From Mesorhizobium sp. M2D.F.Ca.ET.226.01.1.1 (GTDB lineage Bacteria; Pseudomonadota; Alphaproteobacteria; Rhizobiales; Rhizobiaceae): a DNA stretch of 64,000 bases. Position numbers and translations under genes: made by a program. Positions within the stretch are counted from its first letter, which is position 1. Each line of letters starts with the position of its first letter. Of the stretch, positions 18,363 to 27,186 are shown in pieces. The notes below the pieces were generated by a model. The model had not been told where the DNA came from and did not search any database. It saw only the letters and a program-made list of their open reading frames with translations. Where the stretch lies: positions 1 to 64,000 of the forward strand of contig NZ_RZOY02000012.1 in NCBI RefSeq assembly GCF_004022705.2. The letters run 5' to 3'.

Positions 18363-18731
18363 ATGGGGATGGGGAAGCCTATTCAGCTATGGGCTCACCG
18401 GCGGCGAAGGTCATGGTGGCGTCCGCTTCTTCGCGCTCGCCTTCCAATCTCGATCGCGTTGCTTGGCTTAGCCTCCGTCGGTTACGTCGCGACAGACACC
18501 CAGCATCCGCTCCCAACAGTTCATTATTCCGGTACGGCATCGTCCCCCAGCGCGGTGCGCAAGATCGGCTGTGACATCAAGGGAAACATCAATGATCGCG
18601 GCGAGCGCATCTATCATGTGCCCGGTCAAGAATATTACTCGGCGACACGCATCAACCCGGCCCGGGGCGAGAGATGGTTCTGCTCCGAATGGGAAGCGTG
18701 GTGGGCTGGATGGCGAAAGGCCAAGGTGTGA
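18363..18731 (+). CDS. Membrane-anchored small protein with sunset-type (nuclease C-terminal-like) domain
   Basis: 122 residues: a basic N-terminus, one hydrophobic segment (about 27-45) that acts as signal anchor, and a C-terminal domain of about 55 residues. That domain reads CDIKGNINDRGERIYHVPG, YYSATRI and GERWFCSEWEAWWAGWRKA. This Cys-IKGN-YHxPG-FCSE-AGWR pattern is common at the C-terminus of thermonuclease-like and succinoglycan-associated proteins of rhizobia. The catalytic nuclease domain itself is absent, so no enzymatic role is proposed. Confidence 0.75.
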   Translation: MGMGKPIQLWAHRRRRSWWRPLLRARLPISIALLGLASVGYVATDTQHPLPTVHYSGTASSPSAVRKIGCDIKGNINDRGERIYHVPGQEYYSATRINPARGERWFCSEWEAWWAGWRKAKV

Positions 18732-18855
18732 AGACAATGGGTATGCTGCGGCGCACTGAAATGGGGACGATCACCCCTACGGGCATTACGCCTAACCTTT
18801 GGTTCTATCTTTTCGATCATCGGGGGCGGTGTCGTCCTGCAGCTAGGCAAATCTA

Positions 18856-20118
18856 ATGTCCCGGTACTTCGCGAACGAGGCCGATTTCCACCAGCGGCTT
18901 ATCAATAATCCGGATGCTTTCCCTGCTCTGTTTCGGGGCGCACCGGCGGCTCACACATTGTTTTGGGCCCATGAGCTTACACTGCATGATGCTGGTCGCG
19001 GCGGGGGAAACGGAAGCGCAGACTTGTTGACCGTCGATGAGACCGGGATGGTCTGGCTTATCGAGGTAAAGTTCAATTTCTCGCTCGAATCTGGAACGCA
19101 AGTTTGGCACAGCCAGCTCGCGCGGTATCGCAAAGCGTTGATGACAATGGGCTGGCAGGAGATCGTGCGCTATACGCATCGGTTCCTTACAGGCTTCGAA
19201 CAAACCAAACCTCAGATCTCGCTTCGCACGGATGCAGGCAGTCTTGACGAATGTATCGCCGAGTGGCTGGTCGCGGTTCAAGCTGACGCGGTCGCGGGGG
19301 GCACGATTGTGTCGCACATGGCAGAGAGACTGCGTTCCGGGAAATTTGGAATTATGCTGGTATCGGATTACTTCAACGCGTCCGACCTTGCTGAGGCCCA
19401 ATCCTTTGCAGACAAGGTGCATAGTGGGCCAGTGGCCTATGCAGTCGTCGATCCGGATCCGACCGGTTTCAATTGGCGCGTAAAATACTTCCGGCCGGAC
19501 CTCGATCAGAGTTTGGTAAAGGGTGCATTTGTCACGAGCGATTTCCTGCCGGAGAAAATGCCGCTAGTTACACCAACGCGGCTTCGCTCGCTTGTATCTC
19601 CGGCCTGTCGCAATCTGCTCGACACCCTCGTTTATCCTCGGCTTCACGAGCTTGGCTGGAACGAGCGGCACGTCGCCAAGCGTAGCGCTTTCGACGCTAT
19701 CATTCCGGTTTGTGGAAGTTCGCTTCCTCTCTTAGTTGTGGGCACATCTGAACTGGATGCCAAGGCTCTGGAACGTCACGCTAAGATAGACGGTGGTCAG
19801 ACGCTCAAGATTAATCCGCGTTTCAAGGCGGTTTTGAATCATACCGGCAATCTGGCGTTCGTAAACGCATACATGAAGCGCTTCTACGAACTGGGATGGC
19901 GCGGCCGTAGGCGAGAGAACAAGCATTTGCGCTGGGGCGTGACTGATATCTCCGCTGCCGAGATCAGAGCATCAGAAGCTGCGATGATCTATTATCCTTT
20001 TGAGAGTCAACGGGACCATAGCGGCAGGGAAGGCGACGCCGAAAACCTGTCAAATTTCTTCGCTGTTTTCGAGGAAATGATTTCGCTCATGCCGGGAGCC
20101 ACAGGGGATGGCTGTTAG
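18856..20118 (+). CDS. NucS-like / PD-(D/E)XK nuclease family protein
   Basis: 420 residues. Near the N-terminus SADLLTVD gives Asp 56 and VWLIEVKF gives Glu 70 and Lys 72, the D-ExK active site. The surrounding plan (Trp/Phe-rich start, HSQLARYRKAL helix) is like DUF91/NucS-type nucleases, which cut branched or mismatched DNA. The remaining 300 residues match no domain I know and may recognise the substrate. It stands alone on the + strand between short genes. A repair or defence role is possible; the sequence cannot decide between them. Confidence 0.7.
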   Translation: MSRYFANEADFHQRLINNPDAFPALFRGAPAAHTLFWAHELTLHDAGRGGGNGSADLLTVDETGMVWLIEVKFNFSLESGTQVWHSQLARYRKALMTMGWQEIVRYTHRFLTGFEQTKPQISLRTDAGSLDECIAEWLVAVQADAVAGGTIVSHMAERLRSGKFGIMLVSDYFNASDLAEAQSFADKVHSGPVAYAVVDPDPTGFNWRVKYFRPDLDQSLVKGAFVTSDFLPEKMPLVTPTRLRSLVSPACRNLLDTLVYPRLHELGWNERHVAKRSAFDAIIPVCGSSLPLLVVGTSELDAKALERHAKIDGGQTLKINPRFKAVLNHTGNLAFVNAYMKRFYELGWRGRRRENKHLRWGVTDISAAEIRASEAAMIYYPFESQRDHSGREGDAENLSNFFAVFEEMISLMPGATGDGC

Positions 20119-20161
20119 CCGGAGCCCGGCGCTACCGCCCACGGCCACAAAGCGAGGCAGT

Positions 20162-21007
20162 TTAACGAAGATAAGCTGCGTACGGTCCGGCCAACCGGCC
20201 TATCGCCACGACGCGACGATATCGGGATTTCATTCCCGCAACCGTGCCCGTTGCAGGGATCACGCAGGCCGTCGAAGCACCCTGCATGAACCTTAGTGGA
20301 TCGTTGCGAGGATGCTCGACAAATTGCCATAGGTCGATAATGGTCCCGTCGCATGGTGCAAGCCGGTCGAGCACAAGGGCCGTCGCTCCGGCGAGCTTAC
20401 CCGTCACCTTTCCGATACCCTTCGGCAGCGGTCCCCAAATCTGCCTGTCTTCAGACATTTGCACCGCGACCTGAGAAAACCCAGCCGGGATCGCGCCGCC
20501 TTCGATGAAATAGACTAAGGCTCCAGGATATGCTCTGCCAAATGCCTGCACTGCGTCAGTCTTCGCCTTCCACGACTGGATAACCCAAAGTGTCCGCCCG
20601 GTTTTGGCAATGTCCCCAGCCTTCCGCGCGACGATATCCTCCGGCGATTCCTTGCCGTGCCATCTGATAACACTCAGGATGGCGGGGACAGCTGCAACCG
20701 GCGCGCCTTCGACCCTCAGCCTTTTCTGGTTTACAACGGGCCGTGGGCTGGTGGCCTGCTTCTTCAGCGGGAGGGCAGCGCCGATCTTGCCGGAGCCTTT
20801 TGCGGCTACATTATCCTCGACCGCGACAAGCCAATATCGATCGCCCTTGACGAGAACCCGATGCCCGCGCCGCTCGGCATCTTTCAGCATGTTGTATTGC
20901 GTCGTTCCAGTCGCTGCGACTAAGTCGGCCTGTGTTGCACCGCGCTCGTACAGACTTGCCGCCATCGAGCGTTTGGAGCCGATTCGGAAGCCAAACTTGT
21001 CGTACAT
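20162..21007 (-). CDS. Uncharacterised protein with N-terminal helix-turn-helix-like segment
   Basis: 281 residues. Residues 10-55 (ERGATQADLVAATGTTQYNM and LKDAERRGHRVLV) look like a winged helix or helix-turn-helix, a form common in small alphaproteobacterial DUF proteins. The centre (GKESPEDIVARKAGDI, then TLWVIQSWKAKTDAVQAF) is a mixed alpha/beta domain without recognised catalytic residues. Its ATG follows the TGA of the 174-residue gene with no gap, so the pair is an operon. DNA binding is inferred from the N-terminus only. Confidence 0.6.
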   Translation of the reverse strand: MYDKFGFRIGSKRSMAASLYERGATQADLVAATGTTQYNMLKDAERRGHRVLVKGDRYWLVAVEDNVAAKGSGKIGAALPLKKQATSPRPVVNQKRLRVEGAPVAAVPAILSVIRWHGKESPEDIVARKAGDIAKTGRTLWVIQSWKAKTDAVQAFGRAYPGALVYFIEGGAIPAGFSQVAVQMSEDRQIWGPLPKGIGKVTGKLAGATALVLDRLAPCDGTIIDLWQFVEHPRNDPLRFMQGASTACVIPATGTVAGMKSRYRRVVAIGRLAGPYAAYLR

Positions 21008-21532
21008 TCACGTCGAGCCTAGGGCGTGTCGCAGGTTTCCCAATTCCGAAACGAGCCGTCGCCCAGTGGTTTGGTGCGACTTGACTATTTCTTCAGCCTC
21101 GCTCTGTTCAATGACAAGGACTGAGCGTTGCGGCTGCTTTGATCGGAAAGCAAGCGTCCGCAGCACTACCAACCAGTTCCCTTGTTGGTCGAGCACAACT
21201 TTACCGACGCCGTGGGCCAGCGAAGCGCGCAAGCTCTCATGCGGACGGAAGGCCAACAGTGCTGCTGCGGATGCCTTACCTTCCGAAGCAAAAGCCCCAG
21301 TCGGCCCAATCAAAGTCGCCAATTCCTCGAAACGATGTCCGACTAGATGAGGTAGCTTCGCTACAGCGCCCCCCCTCGACGTGTTCGCCATCACGAGAAG
21401 TGTCTCGCTCACGGCCGCCTCGCTGCGCGCAAATAAATCGAGGCAACGTCCACGCCATGCGTTTACAGCGGTCACGGCATGAAGCCACTGATCGTTGCTG
21501 AAAGCAGAAATGGCGGCCGTTTCGGTATCCAT
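21008..21532 (-). CDS. Uncharacterised protein, coupled to the HTH-like gene
   Basis: 174 residues, mostly helical, with a central segment LPHLVGHRFEELATLIGP followed by a small beta part (GKVVLDQQGNWLVVLRTLAF and RSVLVIEQSEAEEIV). No motif, signal peptide or membrane segment is recognised. The stop abuts the start of the 281-residue gene on the same strand, so they are probably translated together. The function is unknown. Confidence 0.6.
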   Translation of the reverse strand: MDTETAAISAFSNDQWLHAVTAVNAWRGRCLDLFARSEAAVSETLLVMANTSRGGAVAKLPHLVGHRFEELATLIGPTGAFASEGKASAAALLAFRPHESLRASLAHGVGKVVLDQQGNWLVVLRTLAFRSKQPQRSVLVIEQSEAEEIVKSHQTTGRRLVSELGNLRHALGST

Positions 21533-21589
21533 TCGGAAACACTATTATTAGAGGTCTCGTACCAATACGTTGGCCGCTAAGCGCCAGCA

Positions 21590-21850
21590 AGAGCTTGGCC
21601 GCCTCTGAGAATCCGAGAAATTTGCATCTTGAGCAACCTAGGCCCTCGCGACTTCCGCAGGTTCCTTTCCGTCTGCGTTCAACTGAAGAATCTGGTCCCG
21701 ATTAAGCCGCTGCTTACCAACTTTGTCGACGCCATCACGACGGCCTGCTCCCGCTTCCGTTCCTTGACGCACCGGCGCTCCATTTTTTGCGCGCATTCCC
21801 CGCACGGTCGGCACGATTTGATCCATCTCGCGAACGGGGTGGAAACGCCA
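21590..21850 (-). pseudogene. Frameshifted serine resolvase remnant
   Basis: Read leftward, fragments in three frames follow the C-terminal half of a serine resolvase: EMDQIVPTVRGM, MERRCVKERKRE, RRDGVDKVGKQRLNRDQI and a helix-turn-helix end near KMQISRILRG. The intact resolvase at 27187-27729 has the same order (SHIVLTVLGM, MERRFIKERQRE, GGKQRFDRNRI, SRMQVYRIL). The frame changes show decay. The N-terminal catalytic part is missing. Both copies point leftward and bracket the envelope operon. Confidence 0.7.
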
Positions 21851-22159
21851 GGATCACAGGGTTACGCGGGACAAGCATCAATTTTGCTGCACCCGCGAGG
21901 GGCAATACGAGCCCTGTCAAGCAGAGGTCGGAGAGGCAACTACGGCTCCGAGTCTGTAACGTATTTGTGAAGTGAACGAGCAAAAGGCGAAAAAATACAG
22001 CAATAATTTATACTTCCAGCGGCTTTCTCGTCGACATTGGCAACGACCCTTCGCAATTTCCATTATTCCTGGCACGGGCGCCGAGGAGCAACGGAAGTTA
22101 CGGCTATTGACAAAACGCAATTTGTGGATCGAATCAGATGGTCGAGGGGTCGATCAAGC

Positions 22160-23047
22160 ATGTTGGTGTCGTGGCGTCTACTTTGGCGAGCCTGCATACG
22201 CACTCTGTGGCTAGCACCTCTTGTGTACAGCCAATCGTCCTGCACGCCGTCACTTCAGCAAGGCCCGGATAGGCTCTTCACCTCAGCGGAAGAGGACGCC
22301 AATCTAAGACATCAAGTAGGACTCCCCGATTTCAATAGGTATTACAGGCTAGCTCCCGAGGAAAGAATATCATATCGTAACAACTATATCACTGCTAGGA
22401 AGTATGCCATCGACATAGCATATTCTAATTACGAAGCCTCTCTTACTAGAGAGCAGCAATCCGTCGGAGTGTTATCTGCAGATGCAAATATTGCCCTGAA
22501 CTCGGCCGCGTCGCTAGTAGCGCCAGTTGGTACAAAGAACATCTTGTCCGCTGCGGCGGCCGGTCTCACGGGCGCGAAGTCCGCATACAGTGATGAAGTT
22601 CTTCAGAAGAGTACGATACAGCTCCTTCAAACCCAAATGAGGGCGAATCGCGCAATCGCTTGGTCAAACATCATTCGTCGCTTAGGCGACAGTGACGCCT
22701 CATATCCGATGGCCTTGGCGCTTTCAGATCTAGAGGAATATTACAGGGCGGGAACTATTCCCGGTGCATTGCTGAAGGCTCAGGCGACGATCAGTGCAGC
22801 GGAGCAGAGTGCGCAGGATGATAAGCAAGAAGCCATTGTCTATCAGATCTCGAAAGCGCCAGCGCAGGTACTGCTTCGAAACGCATTGGCGCCGGGAGGA
22901 AAATACAACACGGAATTAGAGAAAAAGCTGCTAATCGCTCTGAAGTCGCACCCGGATGTCAAGGTAAAACTGGCAGTGATCGTCAGCGATCCGCGGTATA
23001 GCGAGTTAGCTGCCGAACTTGCCCGTGACATAGGCTTGATTCCTTGA
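22160..23047 (+). CDS. Envelope-targeted protein of unknown function, first gene of the operon
   Basis: About 295 residues from ATG 22160; an ATG at 22037 is possible but adds an unlikely basic extension. The N-terminus (WRLLWRACIRTLWLAPLVYS) is signal-like and followed by a Cys (QSSC), which could be a lipidation site although the lipobox is poor. The body is helical and Ala/Ser-rich (about 100-290) with no known motif. It begins a five-gene, same-strand cluster that continues with a peptidoglycan hydrolase, a membrane protein and a TPR protein, so it likely acts at the cell envelope. Confidence 0.6.
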   Translation: MLVSWRLLWRACIRTLWLAPLVYSQSSCTPSLQQGPDRLFTSAEEDANLRHQVGLPDFNRYYRLAPEERISYRNNYITARKYAIDIAYSNYEASLTREQQSVGVLSADANIALNSAASLVAPVGTKNILSAAAAGLTGAKSAYSDEVLQKSTIQLLQTQMRANRAIAWSNIIRRLGDSDASYPMALALSDLEEYYRAGTIPGALLKAQATISAAEQSAQDDKQEAIVYQISKAPAQVLLRNALAPGGKYNTELEKKLLIALKSHPDVKVKLAVIVSDPRYSELAAELARDIGLIP

Positions 23048-23058
23048 GGAGTTTCGAC

Positions 23059-24501
23059 ATGGCGCCCCCAGTAGTTGTAACAAACTTGAGTGATGCCGAC
23101 GCTCAGCAGATGAAAATCATTTTCGAGGGCGGGGGCGCTAGTGTCTCGATTATTCCCGGCGCGTCCGGAAAATTCACGCTCGTTGCGACTTACCCGGAAC
23201 AACAGGCCTCAGCGGCCACCAATTCGCAACCAGCGGCCGACACCGCACCTGCTCAACCTTCTGCATCTGGGCCACCGCCTGCGGCCACCGCTGATTTCGC
23301 TAGCGGAGTAGTGCAAGTTTGCACCGGAGAATGGGAATTTTTTGGTCGCCAGGAATATGATTTGGCGGGAAACGCCGTCGTTGTAGGGCACAAGGAGCTG
23401 GAGCCCGGCTTTGCCGAACGGATCGGGAAGTATTTTCTCGAAGGGACCGGCACGACTGGTGTCGATGGAACAAACACCGATATGGCTTGGTCCGCAGCTT
23501 TCATCTCTTGGGTGATGAGGAAGTCCGGAGCGGCGAGCCGGTTCAGGTACTCCACCCTACACTCAGTTTATATCTATCAGGCTATACGGGACAGGTTGAG
23601 CGGCTCCGACGCTGGGTTTTGGGCGTATAGGCTGAATGAATACAAGCCAGTAGTAGGAGATCTTATTTGCTGGGCACGTCAATCGGATATCGATTATGAC
23701 AGCCAAGCATCGGGGAACTATCGCGGTCATTGCGACATCGTGGTGGCGGTTGAAGCTGACAAGGTTTGGGTGATCGGCGGAAACGTTGGCAACTCGGTAA
23801 CGAAGAGGCCGGTGGCACGTGCAGCAAGCGGCTTCATGCCTCCGACCTCTTTTAGCGGTGAAACTCTCTTCGCCATTATGCAATGCAGGATTGGATTGTC
23901 AGTGTCCAAGCCAGCGTCCGATGGATCCGGAGTAGCAAGCAATCAAATGCCTTCCGTTGGCCCCTCCGGGACTATAAATGGCTCGCCAACCTTGCTTGAT
24001 CAGATCGCTTGGGGCCGTGTCGTGACTCCCGAGTTCAAGCAGGCAGTGATTGCTCTGTCAAAGCGCGTCTTGTGCGATCCCAGCCATCTGATGGCTGCGA
24101 TGGCCTTTGAAACGGGTGAAACTTTCGCGCCAGATAAGAGAAACCCGTCAAGCGGTGCTACAGGACTGATTCAGTTTATGAGGCTAACTGCGGAGGGATT
24201 GGGGACATCGTTGGAAGCTCTGGCACAGATGTCTCAGGTGCAACAACTGGGTTATGTCGAAAAATACCTTGCCCCTTACGCAGGGCGCTTCAACAGTCTG
24301 TCGGATATGTACATGTCTATTCTATATCCAGCCGCGATTGGAAAGCCGGAAGCCAATGTCCTGTTTTCCGCTGGCACGAAGGCTTATTCGCAGAACTCGG
24401 GACTAGATGTGAATAGCGATGGCGTTGTGACAAAGGGGGAGGCAGCATCGAAGGTCCAAGCCAAGCTCGACAAAGGTTTGACGGCCGGGCTCCTCGGCTA
24501 A
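23059..24501 (+). CDS. Two-domain peptidoglycan hydrolase: DUF2272 plus lysozyme-like domain
   Basis: 480 residues from ATG 23059, preceded by GAGGA. The first 90 residues end in a Pro/Ala/Gln-rich linker. A DUF2272 domain (about 90-280) follows: DMAWSAAFISWVMRKSG, YSTLHSVYIYQAI and NYRGHCDIVVAV, the NlpC/P60-like layout. A transglycosylase-like domain has AAMAFETGETF (candidate catalytic Glu) and SGATGLIQFM. Near the end DVNSDGVVTKGE fits an EF-hand or dockerin calcium loop. No signal peptide is evident. The starting 12 bp after the upstream stop marks it as part of the operon. It may cut peptide and glycan bonds. Confidence 0.75.
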   Translation: MAPPVVVTNLSDADAQQMKIIFEGGGASVSIIPGASGKFTLVATYPEQQASAATNSQPAADTAPAQPSASGPPPAATADFASGVVQVCTGEWEFFGRQEYDLAGNAVVVGHKELEPGFAERIGKYFLEGTGTTGVDGTNTDMAWSAAFISWVMRKSGAASRFRYSTLHSVYIYQAIRDRLSGSDAGFWAYRLNEYKPVVGDLICWARQSDIDYDSQASGNYRGHCDIVVAVEADKVWVIGGNVGNSVTKRPVARAASGFMPPTSFSGETLFAIMQCRIGLSVSKPASDGSGVASNQMPSVGPSGTINGSPTLLDQIAWGRVVTPEFKQAVIALSKRVLCDPSHLMAAMAFETGETFAPDKRNPSSGATGLIQFMRLTAEGLGTSLEALAQMSQVQQLGYVEKYLAPYAGRFNSLSDMYMSILYPAAIGKPEANVLFSAGTKAYSQNSGLDVNSDGVVTKGEAASKVQAKLDKGLTAGLLG

Positions 24502-24523
24502 ATAGTGATAGGGAGATAGAGAG

Positions 24524-25066
24524 GTGCCAACGTTTGAGCCCGATAATAATGATCCGCCCGCGACCTCATCTCCGAAGATCTTAATACCAGACCAGTTACA
24601 ACAGCAGATGGTATTATTGATCGTGCTACTTGCTTTTTACTGTTTTCCAATATTGTGGATAACTTTCAGGGGTGTAGCAGACATATATTGGTACAAAGCT
24701 GACGGAAAGCTGAGCTCAGATCTAGTAAAGATGATGCAAACAGTTGCGGCGGATCCAGCTCGCTACACTGGATCAATTAAGAACTTGATACTCCCAGTAG
24801 CAACTGCAATTACAGCTGTGAACTACCGTTCCCTGAATATCTCGCGGTGGGGAGCGGCCTTGTTCATAATACCGCTTGCAGGAGTGCTTGCTTGTGTGTC
24901 CAACGCTTTGATGTTCGATTTGAAGGTCGACCAAATCGGTTCTGCGGCCAATGCGACGGGAACCCCATCCATCTCAAGCTTTTTTGTGGAAACCGCGACA
25001 AGCCTCTCCTCTTATGTAATGATGCTAGTGGGGTTAAAGTCTGTCGCCAATGATAGCGGCCATTGA
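24524..25066 (+). CDS. Integral membrane protein of the hydrolase operon
   Basis: 180 residues from a GTG start with GGGAGATAGAGAG just upstream. Hydrophobic segments lie at about 28-50 (MVLLIVLLAFYCFPILWITF), 85-100, 108-130 and 160-175. The soluble N-terminus is Pro/Asp-rich. No family recognised. Its position between a peptidoglycan hydrolase and a periplasmic TPR protein suggests an inner-membrane partner, perhaps holin- or anchor-like; this is contextual only. Confidence 0.65.
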   Translation: MPTFEPDNNDPPATSSPKILIPDQLQQQMVLLIVLLAFYCFPILWITFRGVADIYWYKADGKLSSDLVKMMQTVAADPARYTGSIKNLILPVATAITAVNYRSLNISRWGAALFIIPLAGVLACVSNALMFDLKVDQIGSAANATGTPSISSFFVETATSLSSYVMMLVGLKSVANDSGH

Positions 25067-25086
25067 TCCCTGCTAGAGAGAGCACA

Positions 25087-26754
25087 ATGAAAAAGATCGC
25101 TGCCTACGCCGCTTTTTGTTTCCTACTCTGCAGCGACCCTTCGCGGGCTGCTGACACAGATGCCGGTGCACCAGACACACATATAATTGTGAATTTTTCG
25201 GCCTCTCCTGCATCGGATGCAACCGAAGTTGGAGTTTCCCGCGGCTTCACGAGCATTGTGCTTTCTAAGCAGGTTGCAGCTGACTTGAAGCCAGCGAGTG
25301 TCGAACCCGGCGAACTGAATGGTCAGCCCTATGCCGTCTACGTTCGCTGGAACGATAGCACTGAGAGTTCTTTCCCAATCTTTTTGATTTCAGCGTTTGC
25401 TAAGCAGGAAGTAGAAGTCGACTTCGTTCGCGCTCAGGTGACTAAAGACAGCGTATCAAGTGTAATCCAGGCGAATTGCAATGCGCTTAATCCCTCAACG
25501 CAGCAGCAAGCCTTCAAGACTATGGCGCTTTGTGGCGCTGCTTCGCGATGGCTTCGAGCAAACGGCGAGAGCTTATCGGATGCCGATCTGCAAGCGTTAA
25601 ACAGCTGGTTTGTAGCCAATCGATGGCTCTATTATCGTAAGGATGGTGAAATCCAGCTCAGCCCGTATGGTCTCGAGCCAGACTTGGTTGCTGCGCTGGC
25701 TGACATACTGGATAGAGTTCAGAATGGTGCTCGACCGAACAGCTTCAAACCGCTGGATATTCGAACGGTTTCGCAGACCCTCACAGATCACGACGAAGAG
25801 CCAGTTAGAATGGCATCGTTCGTTCCGAAGCTGGTGAAAGAAAAGCGCTTCGAGGAAGCGCTCAGTATCAATCAGTATGCGCTAGATGCATATGACAACT
25901 TATCGGGAGGGGACGACACCAAAGTCATTGTCCATGTGACCAAAGCGGTGCTCAACAACAACGCCAAATACATAAACTCGCTCTTGCAGAGCACGGGAGT
26001 TTCCATAGACGAGGTCAATAAGCAGAGGCTTGTTCTGGACGCAAAGGCGGGTATCGAGCAAGAGAACCCCGATATCATTAGTAAAAGCGCGGAGACGTTG
26101 ATCGCGAGCTACCCAGATGATTATACCGGCTACAGTTACATGGGCATCGCAAGTTTTTACCGCAATGACTTTCCCAGTGCCGTCTCGAATTTTAGGGAGG
26201 CGAGTAATCGCTTGCTTGTAGATGCGGAAAACTGTTCGCCCCCAAAAAGAGGGGTACTGGGTAACTTGGGGGCCGCGCTGGGCAGCACCAACGATTACAA
26301 AGGAGCTGTTGATACATTAAAAAATGTCGTAGACTGCGCTCCTCCTGACAAAATGGACTTATTTAACTTCGCCAAAAATGCGCTGGCGATGGGTGACTTC
26401 AAACTTGCCAAAGATCGTATTTTCGGGGATAGTGTTCTGTTGAAAGCAACTAGGCCCGATTTGCGCTCCCGAACGGCACTTATGCGCGGACTCTATTTCG
26501 TAGAAAGCAAAGAGGACGGCTGGATTGACCAAGCTGTCGACGAATTCAGATCGTCGATTTGCCTTGACCCACACTTGAGGCAAGTCATTCTCGGTGACGA
26601 AACGCTTGACGATCCGGGATCAAATAAGGTCGAAGAATATGGTTGGGAAAAGCACATCCTCAAACTGCCTGAAAATAAGGAGTTAAGCGATAGGCTACAA
26701 GAGAGTCTGTCTAAAGAATCAACTGGATGCAACAAGAAAGAGACGAAGTCATGA
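25087..26754 (+). CDS. Secreted TPR-repeat protein
   Basis: About 555 residues from ATG 25087, chosen because AGAGAG precedes it and the signal peptide starts there (MKKIAAYAAFCFLLC then SRAAD cleavage). A beta-rich N-terminal domain of about 150 residues precedes a helical solenoid. TPR-like units are visible at YSYMGIASFYRNDFPSAVSN, GNLGAALGSTNDYKGAVDTL and LDLFNFAKN-type segments through about residue 520. TPR arrays hold protein complexes together, so this may be a periplasmic scaffold. The stop overlaps the next small frame (ATGA). Confidence 0.75.
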   Translation: MKKIAAYAAFCFLLCSDPSRAADTDAGAPDTHIIVNFSASPASDATEVGVSRGFTSIVLSKQVAADLKPASVEPGELNGQPYAVYVRWNDSTESSFPIFLISAFAKQEVEVDFVRAQVTKDSVSSVIQANCNALNPSTQQQAFKTMALCGAASRWLRANGESLSDADLQALNSWFVANRWLYYRKDGEIQLSPYGLEPDLVAALADILDRVQNGARPNSFKPLDIRTVSQTLTDHDEEPVRMASFVPKLVKEKRFEEALSINQYALDAYDNLSGGDDTKVIVHVTKAVLNNNAKYINSLLQSTGVSIDEVNKQRLVLDAKAGIEQENPDIISKSAETLIASYPDDYTGYSYMGIASFYRNDFPSAVSNFREASNRLLVDAENCSPPKRGVLGNLGAALGSTNDYKGAVDTLKNVVDCAPPDKMDLFNFAKNALAMGDFKLAKDRIFGDSVLLKATRPDLRSRTALMRGLYFVESKEDGWIDQAVDEFRSSICLDPHLRQVILGDETLDDPGSNKVEEYGWEKHILKLPENKELSDRLQESLSKESTGCNKKETKS

Positions 26755-27134
26755 GATTGCTACGAATCATCCTGACTACCATCGGAATTCTAGGTACCAT
26801 ATCCTCCACAACGGTGAATGCGGAACCTGCCGATAATGTCTGCTGCCATATACCTAGTTGAAGGAACGATTTTTCGGCTTTTATCTCACTGACGAGCCCG
26901 ATTCTACCGGCAGATACCATACAGGTCAGCGAGCTTGGAATTCGGAGGGGCGTCACCTTTGTTTATGAAAGACTGGGAGGTCTAACAGCCACCAGCGCAG
27001 TCTGCGAACACATTGCTTACTGGTCGAGCGACGAAGAATCCCCCGTTAGCCAAAAGGCGGTTGCGCTGACACTCGCGGCGAGCGCTTTCAGCGGCGGCGC
27101 CATGCTTGTCAGGACAGGTCGCGAGACGTACTAG
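26751..27134 (+). pseudogene. Small secreted protein interrupted by an in-frame TGA
   Basis: ATG 26751 overlaps the TPR gene stop and opens a signal peptide (MRLLRIILTTIGILGT, NAEPADN). A TGA at 26859-26861 stops the frame after 36 residues. The same frame then stays open to TAG at 27132, reading NDFSAFISLTSP, GIRRGVTFVYERLGG and CEHIAYWSSDEESP, which look like a secreted domain. The 127-codon frame is therefore probably a gene broken by one nonsense change. Coupling to the TPR gene suggests it once belonged to the operon. Confidence 0.55.
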
Positions 27135-27186
27135 CCAGACCTTTCAGTTTCGGCCGAGGCCGATCCTCCGAAGACTCATCGGCCGA

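Noticed and set aside
22107..22135. Promoter candidate before the envelope operon
   Set aside because: TTGACA is perfect but no acceptable -10 hexamer lies 16-18 bp downstream.
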